Assembly: GCF_024494655.1 (NCBI RefSeq)
Contig: NZ_JANHDL010000002.1
Span: 1-64,000 of the forward strand
From: Halorubrum laminariae
GTDB taxonomy: Archaea > Halobacteriota > Halobacteria > Halobacteriales > Haloferacaceae
Reading direction: 5' to 3'
DNA: 64,000 nucleotides
In this document: piece after piece, positions 1-7,268 of the stretch
Numbering within the stretch: the stretch's first letter is position 1
Layout of the letters: each line of letters starts with the position of its first letter
Made by a program: the position numbers and the translations under genes
Notes under the pieces: model-generated
Seen by the model: the letters and a program-made list of their open reading frames with translations, nothing else
What the model was told of the DNA's origin: nothing
The model's database searches: none

Positions 1-222
1 GAGAACATCCTCGAACTGGTGATGCGGCTCTTCGAAGATCCGTACCTTGACGTGAATACGGCGGCCGAGTGGTTAGATGTCGAATACAGCACGGCAAACC
101 GACTGATCGGGCAGCTCGAAGATGACGGAATACTCGAAGAACTCACCGGGAAAGACCGGAATCGGTTCTACCGGGCGAGCGAAGTCTTCCAAATCATCAA
201 CAAGCCGATCGACCAACTCTGA
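1..222 (+). CDS. Fic-family protein, C-terminal fragment (gene runs off the left edge)
   Basis: An open frame runs from the window edge to a TGA at 220-222, giving about 73 residues. They form a winged-helix module: a stretch around DVNTAAEWLDVEYSTANRLI, then DDGILEELTGKDRNRFYR. This helix-turn-helix plus 'GILEE-TG--RNR-Y' ending is characteristic of the C-terminus of archaeal and bacterial Fic/DOC AMP-transferases. The catalytic HPFxxGNGR domain would lie upstream and is not in the window, so the AMPylation role is inferred from family only. The 40.9-kb repeat begins inside this gene at base 123, so this copy is probably the intact one while the second keeps only its last 33 codons. Confidence 0.7.
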   Translation, partial: ENILELVMRLFEDPYLDVNTAAEWLDVEYSTANRLIGQLEDDGILEELTGKDRNRFYRASEVFQIINKPIDQL

Positions 223-314
223 ACCACTGAGCAGAGAGGGCTTGAGGCATATGCATTGAGATGACCGGCCTCAACTACTGGAACAGCAAATATCTATATC
301 ATCGGATAGTTTGA

Positions 315-324
315 TAGTTAACTA
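315..324. promoter_or_regulatory. Perfect 10-bp palindrome in the leader of the activator gene
   Basis: TAGTTAACTA at 315-324 is a perfect palindrome about 100 bases before the ATG at 423, just after an AT-rich stretch (tatctatatcat, 289-300) that could be the TATA box. It might be an operator; no regulator is known. The 223-422 interval holds no other feature I can support. Confidence 0.3.
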
Positions 325-422
325 GCTATGTGTGTGCTCTTCTGTCCGGGCCAGCAGCAGACTTGGAGGCGAGTTCGTATCAGCACCGAGCGAAACAGAT
401 GCTGTAGCTCTGTGTTCGAAGG

Positions 423-3299
423 ATGACCTCTCCATCCATCCTGGGATCGTCGACGGTGTTGCTCGTGGGGACGAACGACTGGGTCACCAGATTCACTGCG
501 GCGCTCGAAAAACGGACCGATGTAAGTGTACAACATGTTCGAACCAAAACAGAGGCTATTGACACTGTTCAGAAACGACAGATAAGCTGTCTCATCACTG
601 AATACTCGCTCGAAGAGACGACCGGAGTTGATCTCCTCAAGGAAGTCCGCAAGGAAACGACGGCACTCCCTGTTTTACTCGCAACTGCTGCAGGAAGTGA
701 AGCCATCGCCGCCGAGGCTATCGAAGCTGGCGTCACCGATTACATCGCGATTACGGATCCGCCGGCACAGGTGACCAACGAACTCATCGAACGAACAGAA
801 CGTGTTATCCGATCCGCACAGCGGTCGGCAACGCAACGCGAACGAGCGAGACAGTTCGATGCGATTTTCAACGATTCGCGCACTGCGACATGGGTACTCG
901 ATCCGGATGGCGCACTTGCCCGTGTGAATAATACAGCCCGAGAGATGGTTGATAACGAGATCGGAGGCCTCGTCGGCGAATCCTTCTGGGCGCTTCCGTG
1001 GTGGTCACAAGCGGACTCGATAAGCACAGACGTCCAGCAACTCGTCGAGAAGGCGCTCAACGGGTCGTTCGGTAATGCGGTCGTCACACAACCGCCACAT
1101 ATTGACCAGCCACGCGTCATCGATCTCTCTGTCCGCCCCGTCGAAGATGGACGCGGTGATCTCGTCTCTGTCGTCGTCGAAGGTGTCGATATTACCGAAC
1201 GGGTCGGCCTCGAACGGGATCTCCGGCAATCTGAGGAGCTCCATCGCGTCACACTCAATAATATGACTGACACCGTCCTCATCACAGACGAGGACGGAGA
1301 GTATACTTATGTCTGCCCGAATGTCCACTTCATATTCGGTTATACAGCCGAAGAGATTCGTGATCTGGGAACGATTAACGACCTGCTCGGAGATGATCTT
1401 TTTAGACGGAGTGAACTTGCGATCGACGGCGTACTCAAAAACATCGAAACGACAGCAACAGACAAAGCCGGCCGTGAGCATACACTTCTCGTCAATGTTC
1501 GGGAGGTTTCGATTCAAGACGGAACGGTCCTCTTCAGCTGTCGTGATATCACGAAACGGAAGCAGCGGGAGGAAGCGCTTGCGACGCTTCACGAGACTGC
1601 CCGTGATTTCCTCTATGCTGAAACACACCAAGAGATTGCCCAACACGTGGTCGACGATACACCCAGTGTGCTTGACCTCGCCGTGAGTGCTGTCTATCTC
1701 TTTGATGCTGATGCGAACGTCCTCAGACCCGCCGCATACTCCACAGCAATGCGGGAATTAAACGGGCCGCTTCCGACCGTCCCTACTGACGGCGAAACAC
1801 TTCCGAGCTACAGTTTTGTCGAAGACGAGGCGCTGTTTTTCGATGATGTCCACGAAGCGGACCGACTCGAAAACAGGGCAACTGATCTCCGGAGTGTATC
1901 CTACATTCCACTCGGCAAGCACGGCGTGTTTGTCGCTGGATCAGATCAAGTCAGTACCTTCGATGATGTAACTCGAGAATTGAGCGATCTCCTTGCCGCG
2001 ACAGCTGAGGCGGCTTTCGATCGTGTGTCTCGGGAGTCACAACTCCGCGAACAGGACCGCACACTCCAACAGCAAAACGAGCAGCTCACCGCTTTGAATC
2101 GAACCAATGAGACGATTCGAGAGATCGACCAAGCACTCGTCCAGGCCGAAACAGCGGAGGAGATCGATCATACCGTCTGTGAGCTGTTGGCTGCCGATGA
2201 TCGGTTCAAGTTCGTTTGGATCGGGGCAATCGACTCAACGACTGACACCGTCACGCCACGAGCGTGGGCGGGACGCGAACAAGGCTATTTAGATAGCCGC
2301 GAGTTTCCGCTCGCTGCGTCGGGAGTCGATCCATCGGGGCAAACCGCGGCAACCGGTGCGGTGACGATGGTAACGAACGTTGCCGCCGAACTTCGCGAAG
2401 AGCCGTGGCGAAAGGATGCACTCACCCGCGACTTCCTCTCCGTATTGAGTATCCCGCTCGTGTACAACGACCTCACGCACGGCGTGTTGACGGTGTATGC
2501 GACAACCCAAGACGCGTTTGACGAGACGGCAACAGCTGTTCTGGCAGAACTCGGTGAAACTATCGCATCCGCACTTAGCGCCATCGAGCGGAAGAATGCG
2601 CTGCTCACGACGTCTGTGACCCGCGTTGAATTTGTGATCGACGACCCGACGTTCGTTCTTTCACGATTGGCGCAGGACGCAGCGTGTACACTCTCGTACC
2701 AGGGTGGTGTCCAACAATCCACGGAGGGAAGTTACGTGTTCGTCACTGTCGAAGACGCATCGCTGAATGAGGTCTCTGAAGCAGCATCACAGATAGTAGC
2801 AATCGACGACGTACAACAAATCAGTGTGGACGGCGAAAGTGGTGTCCTACGATTACGACTCACACAGCCGTTTCTCGCCCTCGAATTAGCCGATCATGGG
2901 GCCGTCTTCCGAGAAGCCACTGCAGATCCAGATCGCACCACGCTTGTCATCGATATCCCGGATACCATTGAGCTAAGAGCGATTACACGACTCATCCGCG
3001 AGATGTTCACTGATGTCGAACTTCGCTCGAAGCAGACGCTCGACCAAGCGATGGAACATGACCTCTATTCGAAGTTTCTCGATAAGCTCACAGAACGACA
3101 ACTCGAAGTCATCCAGACGGCATACTACAGCGGATACTTCGAATCGCCACGCGAGAGTACAGGAGAAGATGTCGCAGAAACACTTGGTATCTCGCCGCCG
3201 GCGTTCTATAAACACGCACGGACCGTCCAGCGCAAACTGTTTGCGACACTCTTCGATGAGGCGAATCCCGCTGTCGCCTCCTCTATGAATGAGGGTTAG
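423..3299 (+). CDS. Bacterio-opsin-activator-type regulator with REC-like, PAS, GAF and HTH_10 domains
   Basis: This 958-residue haloarchaeal sensory transcription regulator has, in order: a receiver-like domain (about 10-125), two PAS domains (about 145-260 and 270-385, each ending in a DITER/DITKR-type strand), two GAF domains (about 390-545 and 560-715), a Bat-type domain (about 725-880), and a C-terminal HTH_10 (about 885-945, beginning LTERQLEVIQTAYYSGYFES). Proteins of this build sense redox, light or small ligands and bind promoters directly. The receiver has Glu60 (ITEYSL) where the phosphorylated Asp normally sits, so it is probably not phosphorylated in the usual way. It is transcribed alone, codirectional with the zinc-protein/GDH operon 108 bases downstream, which is a possible target. 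The ATG at 423 opens directly onto the receiver-like domain. Confidence 0.85.
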   Translation: MTSPSILGSSTVLLVGTNDWVTRFTAALEKRTDVSVQHVRTKTEAIDTVQKRQISCLITEYSLEETTGVDLLKEVRKETTALPVLLATAAGSEAIAAEAIEAGVTDYIAITDPPAQVTNELIERTERVIRSAQRSATQRERARQFDAIFNDSRTATWVLDPDGALARVNNTAREMVDNEIGGLVGESFWALPWWSQADSISTDVQQLVEKALNGSFGNAVVTQPPHIDQPRVIDLSVRPVEDGRGDLVSVVVEGVDITERVGLERDLRQSEELHRVTLNNMTDTVLITDEDGEYTYVCPNVHFIFGYTAEEIRDLGTINDLLGDDLFRRSELAIDGVLKNIETTATDKAGREHTLLVNVREVSIQDGTVLFSCRDITKRKQREEALATLHETARDFLYAETHQEIAQHVVDDTPSVLDLAVSAVYLFDADANVLRPAAYSTAMRELNGPLPTVPTDGETLPSYSFVEDEALFFDDVHEADRLENRATDLRSVSYIPLGKHGVFVAGSDQVSTFDDVTRELSDLLAATAEAAFDRVSRESQLREQDRTLQQQNEQLTALNRTNETIREIDQALVQAETAEEIDHTVCELLAADDRFKFVWIGAIDSTTDTVTPRAWAGREQGYLDSREFPLAASGVDPSGQTAATGAVTMVTNVAAELREEPWRKDALTRDFLSVLSIPLVYNDLTHGVLTVYATTQDAFDETATAVLAELGETIASALSAIERKNALLTTSVTRVEFVIDDPTFVLSRLAQDAACTLSYQGGVQQSTEGSYVFVTVEDASLNEVSEAASQIVAIDDVQQISVDGESGVLRLRLTQPFLALELADHGAVFREATADPDRTTLVIDIPDTIELRAITRLIREMFTDVELRSKQTLDQAMEHDLYSKFLDKLTERQLEVIQTAYYSGYFESPRESTGEDVAETLGISPPAFYKHARTVQRKLFATLFDEANPAVASSMNEG

Positions 3300-3407
3300 A
3301 TAACGAACCCCTAATTCTAAGAAGGGTTTGTCTAGTAGCCACCCTCTATTTCCTTATATACATATTATACCTTTATTGAGTGCCTCGCCGGCGCTCGTGA
3401 ACTCACC

Positions 3408-3551
3408 ATGAGAGATGTCGATCAAGGGGGAGATGAGGAAAGCCCCTACGAATGCTTCGAGTGTGGTAACATCATTATTACAGAAAAAAACCCTGACCAG
3501 TGTCCCGACTGTGGCGGAACAATGCGGAACCGCCGTATGCCGCTCGAGTAA
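3408..3551 (+). CDS. Small rubrerythrin-like zinc-ribbon protein (47 aa)
   Basis: This short gene encodes 47 residues with two CxxC knuckles, YECFECGN and DQCPDCGG, a rubredoxin/rubrerythrin-type zinc or iron ribbon common in haloarchaeal mini-proteins. The ATG at 3408 follows a strong AT-rich promoter-like stretch (ttatatacatattatacc, about 3353-3370). The stop lies only 2 bases before the ATG of glutamate dehydrogenase, so the two are almost certainly cotranscribed. Its role is unknown; it could be a redox or regulatory partner of the dehydrogenase. Confidence 0.75.
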   Translation: MRDVDQGGDEESPYECFECGNIIITEKNPDQCPDCGGTMRNRRMPLE

Positions 3552-3553
3552 CC

Positions 3554-4855
3554 ATGGCTTCGGAACCAGCGCTCAACTCCGAGGAGAATGAAAATTCGAC
3601 TGCTGACTCCACCGAGCCAGAATCAGCGCTCGAAACAGCACGTCGGCAGCTCCATCATGCTGCTAGCCATCTCGATATCGATCAGAACGTCGTCGAACGG
3701 CTGAAACATCCAAAGAAAGTCCACGAAGTCACCATACCCATCGAGCGGGATGACGGAACGGTCGAGGTGTTCACCGGGTACCGAGCACAACACGATAGTG
3801 TCAAAGGACCATATAAGGGTGGACTCCGATACCACCCTGAAGTGACACGGGACGAGTGTGTCGGACTCGGGATGTGGATGACCTGGAAGTGTGCCGTCAT
3901 GGGTCTCCCGTTTGGCGGAGCCAAGGGTGGCGTCGCAGTCAACCCAAAAGAGCTGAGTCCAGATGAAAAAGAACGTCTAACTCGTCGATTTGCTCAAGAA
4001 ATTCGCGACGCCATCGGACCCAATCGGGATATTCCCGCGCCCGATATGGGAACAGATCCACAGACGATGGCGTGGCTGATGGACGCGTATTCGATGCAGG
4101 AAGGCGAAACGACACCGGGGGTCGTCACCGGGAAGCCGCCAGTCATCGGTGGGAGTGAAGGTCGTGAGGAAGCTCCCGGGAGGAGTGTTGCGATCATCAC
4201 TAAGCAGGCCTGCGAATATTATGAGAATGATCTTGAAGAGACGAAAATAGCGGTTCAGGGATACGGTAGCGTCGGTGCAAATGCGGCTCGTCTTCTCGAC
4301 AAGTGGGGGGCAACGGTCGTCGCAATCAGTGACGTGAACGGAGCAATGTACGATCCAGAGGGAATCGACACTGCCGCAGTTCCATCACATGACGAGGAAC
4401 CTGAAGCTGTCACAAAATACGCGGACGACGTCATCTCAAACGACGAGTTGCTTACGCTCGACGTCGACGTACTCGTCCCTGCTGCTCTCGGAAACGTGAT
4501 CACCGAAGCAAACGCAGATTCGATTGCTGCTGACCTCGTTGTTGAAGGCGCGAACGGGCCCACAACCTCGACAGCGAGCACGATTCTAGCAGACCGGAGC
4601 ATCGCGGTGATCCCAGATATCCTCGCTAATGCTGGTGGCGTCACTGTGAGCTACTTCGAGTGGCTTCAAGATATCAACCGCCGGGCGTGGTCGCTTGAAC
4701 GCGTAAATGACGAACTCAAAAGCGAGATGTATGCCGCTTGGGAAGCTGTTCGAACAGAGTTCGAGCAGCGAGACGTTACTTGGCGTGACGCGGCCTACAT
4801 CGTCGCACTGTCTCGCATTGCGGAAGCTCACGAAACACGAGGACTCTGGCCGTAG
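3554..4855 (+). CDS. gdh: Glutamate dehydrogenase (Glu/Leu/Phe/Val dehydrogenase family)
   Basis: This 433-residue enzyme catalyses reversible oxidative deamination of glutamate to 2-oxoglutarate and ammonia with NAD(P). The substrate-site lysines are present: GPYKGG (K88), MTWK (K112) and the catalytic GGAKGG (K124), followed by PAPDMGT (D164). A Rossmann fold begins at [15 protein letters not shown] (about residue 235). Length is normal for the hexameric class. The ATG at 3554 is chosen because it follows the zinc-ribbon stop by 2 bases; an in-frame start at 3500 would overlap that gene. The first 20 residues are acidic and variable. Together with the flanking small genes it forms a three-gene operon. 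Confidence 0.92.
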   Translation: MASEPALNSEENENSTADSTEPESALETARRQLHHAASHLDIDQNVVERLKHPKKVHEVTIPIERDDGTVEVFTGYRAQHDSVKGPYKGGLRYHPEVTRDECVGLGMWMTWKCAVMGLPFGGAKGGVAVNPKELSPDEKERLTRRFAQEIRDAIGPNRDIPAPDMGTDPQTMAWLMDAYSMQEGETTPGVVTGKPPVIGGSEGREEAPGRSVAIITKQACEYYENDLEETKIAVQGYGSVGANAARLLDKWGATVVAISDVNGAMYDPEGIDTAAVPSHDEEPEAVTKYADDVISNDELLTLDVDVLVPAALGNVITEANADSIAADLVVEGANGPTTSTASTILADRSIAVIPDILANAGGVTVSYFEWLQDINRRAWSLERVNDELKSEMYAAWEAVRTEFEQRDVTWRDAAYIVALSRIAEAHETRGLWP

Positions 4856-4859
4856 AGAG

Positions 4860-5273
4860 ATGGATTATCGACCACCCGGACAGCACCGACAGCCAACTAC
4901 TCCACTTGAGCGAGGTCTGTGTCACCTGTACCGGCTAGTCATCCCCGGAGCAATTCTGATTACGATCTGCTTTCTCGGGTACGTCGTTATCGGTTTCAGT
5001 TTATCTGTCGCTGGGATTTATCAACCAACTTACTCCGTGATGGGATTTACTGACCCGATTTTTATAAGCCTGTCATTTCTGACGGGACTATTCATCTGTG
5101 CGATGTCCGGATCGCTTGCCGTTCTTACGTTTCTGCTCACCCCCGACGATTCGAGGGCTAGTTTCGTTGTCACCATGAGTCTGATCGCTTTCGGATCTGG
5201 GGCTGCTACTATACGAACCACATTTGAGCCCGTTCAAGCATGTCTCACAGAAATAATAATCAAACTATTATGA
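4860..5273 (+). CDS. Predicted three-helix membrane protein, function unknown
   Basis: This 137-residue protein starts four bases after the glutamate dehydrogenase stop, so it belongs to the same transcript. After about 20 polar residues it has hydrophobic segments at about 22-46, 66-94 and 102-120. I recognise no family. Position suggests a link to glutamate/ammonium metabolism or simple co-expression. It converges with the deoxyhypusine synthase-like gene 42 bases downstream. Confidence 0.65.
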   Translation: MDYRPPGQHRQPTTPLERGLCHLYRLVIPGAILITICFLGYVVIGFSLSVAGIYQPTYSVMGFTDPIFISLSFLTGLFICAMSGSLAVLTFLLTPDDSRASFVVTMSLIAFGSGAATIRTTFEPVQACLTEIIIKLL

Positions 5274-5315
5274 GTATGGTAACATTAGTTTTATGTCTGA
5301 AAGAGTTATTTCTAC

Positions 5316-6290
5316 TCATCCGCCGAAAGCACCCGCTACGAGCAGTGGGAAGACGAGCGTCGCTTCTGCCTCGACCTGCGTGTAGTTTGTCTGTTCATCC
5401 TCTTTGATCTTGCCCCACGAGACTGCCTCATTTGGGGGCGCTCCAGAGAGTGACCCGTCCCCTTCCATACCGGTCGAAATATAGACGACATAGTCTGCCC
5501 CGCCGCGGAATAGGTTTGTCATAATCGCATGATGTTTCGGCACACCACCTCCGACTGCGATCAGACCTGTCGTATCGGCGAGCATCCCATCTTCGATGAG
5601 TGAATCGTAATCGTCGAGGATCTCGATCCCGACGTCCGAATCATATCCCTGTCGGTAATAGTAGAGAAAATTCCCAATCTCTGAGTCTGTCAACGCCGGA
5701 CAGTAGACGGGAACATCATTGTCCGCTGCTTGTTTTAGAATTGAATCTGGGTCATCGAGCGTGTCGCCCAGTTCACGAGCAAACGCCGTCGGTGTTCGTG
5801 TCTTCTGTTCGGCAAAGAAATCGTCAAAGAAATCATATAGGTACTCCTCTAACCAGATATAGCGGTCAGAGGGAACAAAGATGTTTCCAAGGCGGTTGAT
5901 TCCCTGTTCCCGGAGCGCAGCTTCGTCCGCATCCCATTCCCCCATTTTGAACGGTTTCGCCGTCTTGATGATGTCTTCCGCTAACGATCCTGAAGTCGTG
6001 ATGAGCACGTCGACGTACCCTTCGCGAACAAGGTAGGCGACGACCTCACGCAGTCCTGATGAAATGATATTCGACGTACACGTGAGATAGATCGTAGCAT
6101 CAGCATCTTGCATTTGCTCGGCGATGTCGATGGCTTCTGCGAGTTGTGTCGCCTGAAAGCCCGTCGTCGCATAGGCTTCCAGCATCTCTTGTAAATCGAA
6201 TTCTCCCCGGAAGTCGTATCCCTGTACGTCTGGTGTGGCCAACTCTTCGTTACTTCCCGGAACAACGTGGTCATGAGACTCGTCGTCCAT
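5316..6290 (-). CDS. Deoxyhypusine synthase family protein
   Basis: This 324-residue protein belongs to the deoxyhypusine synthase family, which transfers the aminobutyl group of spermidine (or, in some archaea, builds the modification from agmatine) onto a lysine of translation factor aIF5A. The C-terminal half shows the family core: GGGVPKHH, GADYVVYISTG, then DGSLSGAPPNEAVSWGK with the catalytic lysine at K294. An NAD-site segment TTSGSLAEDIIK is near residue 110. The ATG at 6290 is used; the open frame extends upstream to 6368 without family similarity. It sits in a lower-GC accessory stretch beside broken genes, so it may be an acquired paralogue rather than the housekeeping copy; the rest of the genome would decide. 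Confidence 0.85.
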   Translation of the reverse strand: MDDESHDHVVPGSNEELATPDVQGYDFRGEFDLQEMLEAYATTGFQATQLAEAIDIAEQMQDADATIYLTCTSNIISSGLREVVAYLVREGYVDVLITTSGSLAEDIIKTAKPFKMGEWDADEAALREQGINRLGNIFVPSDRYIWLEEYLYDFFDDFFAEQKTRTPTAFARELGDTLDDPDSILKQAADNDVPVYCPALTDSEIGNFLYYYRQGYDSDVGIEILDDYDSLIEDGMLADTTGLIAVGGGVPKHHAIMTNLFRGGADYVVYISTGMEGDGSLSGAPPNEAVSWGKIKEDEQTNYTQVEAEATLVFPLLVAGAFGG

Positions 6291-6381
6291 ACTGATGCTT
6301 CGTAGGATAGAGGTTTGAATCGTTCGAGACCGGACGCCAATTGTCGATACACCCAAGTCCAGTATCAACTAACTGTCTAAC

Positions 6382-6540
6382 ATGTTCCAGCCCACAGTGG
6401 CTATCCTCCGTCCTGATGACAACCGTATCGCTAAGGCGATTGAGTATCTCCAGTCACTCGATGTGTCTCCGGTCCCAGACCCGATGCTGACAGTCGACCC
6501 GACTGGTCAACTTCCACAGCATGCAGACTACTATCGTTAA
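6382..6540 (+). pseudogene. N-terminal fragment of uroporphyrinogen-III synthase (HemD-like)
   Basis: The 52 codons read MFQPTVAILRPDDNRIAKAI and continue to PDPMLTVDPTG, which matches the beginning of haloarchaeal HemD proteins (usually about 240-260 residues). The frame closes at TAA 6538-6540, where the next sequence is the tail of an unrelated SMR gene on the opposite strand. It therefore looks like the 5' stub of a gene whose remaining four-fifths were deleted. Confidence 0.6.
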
Positions 6541-6862
6541 TGGCCTCCGGAGACAAAGTAGAGGCCAACGGTTCCGAAACCGATCACGGAAATGAAGAGA
6601 ACATGAAGGTTCGTCGCTGGCTCATCAAATAAGACAATACCGAGAGACGCGGTGCCTACAGCCCTGATCCCTGTCCAAACAGGATACGTAGTCCCGATGG
6701 GGAGGTCCTAAACTGCTCTCGCGAGCAATACCATTCTGATGATGAGTGTAGCAACTGTCCCTGCTGTCGGGATCGATTCTGAGGGGGCCCATCAGAATAC
6801 ACCAGACCGATCGCCCAAGCGATCTCAAACAGGACGGTGATGAAGAAAACGAGCCACGACGT
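6537..6862 (-). pseudogene. Small multidrug resistance (SugE/Gdx-type) transporter pseudogene
   Basis: Reading the minus strand, a typical SMR first helix (SWLVFFITVLFEIAWAIGL) is followed after YSDG by a frameshift near 6788. The downstream frame continues TVATLIIRMVLLARAV, then a TAG near 6711, then DLPIGTTYPVWTGIRAVGTA, then LGIVLFDEPATNLHVLF to a natural end VSGGH at 6537. Family members are about 105-110 residues and export guanidinium or quaternary ammonium compounds. One frameshift plus one stop, and loss of the start codon to a truncated cupin gene, make it non-functional. Confidence 0.75.
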
Positions 6863-7082
6863 CTCTCGCTCCGACACGGTGCTCCGTATCGCCATCGCGG
6901 ACGAGTCCGGTACCAGACCGAATGTCGATCAGCACGTCACTGGACGGGGCGTGAACCGGAATGAACTGTCCCGGTTCGAAGTACCCGCAGACGACCTTCA
7001 TCTGCTCGCTCCGGAACACCTCCACCGTCGAAAAATTTGCGTCGTCGTACGTCCGTTCCGTGCCAAAATCGATAGCAGTCAT
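6825..7082 (-). pseudogene. Truncated cupin-domain gene joined to the SMR pseudogene
   Basis: From the ATG at 7082 the frame gives MTAIDFGTERTYDD, then FEPGQFIPVHAP and a GTGLVRDGDTEHRVG segment, which is the first half of a small single-domain cupin. After about residue 76 (near 6855) the sequence becomes the SMR gene in another frame and stops 8 codons later. The second cupin motif is missing, so the protein should not fold as a complete barrel. The promoter region upstream carries a perfect palindrome (7172-7187). Confidence 0.6.
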
Positions 7083-7171
7083 ACCGCCTCACCTGTGTAG
7101 GAGTAACCACGATCAAATGGCGGGACAACGGGTCGCGAAACGATATCGGGAAACTCGATCACTCGTATCGA

Positions 7172-7187
7172 TTTAGGCTGGCCTAAA
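7172..7187. promoter_or_regulatory. Perfect palindrome TTTAGGC-TG-GCCTAAA, DtxR/SirR-like metal box
   Basis: TTTAGGCTGGCCTAAA consists of 7-base inverted arms around a 2-base centre. It resembles iron- and manganese-dependent DtxR/IdeR/SirR operators (TTAGG...CCTAA), which exist in haloarchaea. It lies 90 bases upstream of the truncated cupin gene and after the multicopper oxidase stop. A second small inverted repeat, CATAC-N6-GTATG, follows at 7190-7205. The regulator assignment is inference. Confidence 0.45.
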
Positions 7188-7268
7188 ACCATACACTTCA
7201 GTATGAAACGGGAAATCACAAGAGAGTTGAGTCGAACATGTTCCTGCCAGATCAAACCCATCGACAGA

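Noticed and set aside
6656..6895. 79-codon minus-strand frame as a real membrane protein
   Set aside because: It is the cupin-to-SMR joint read in one frame; similarity to SMR stops at the frameshift near 6788 and continues in another frame.
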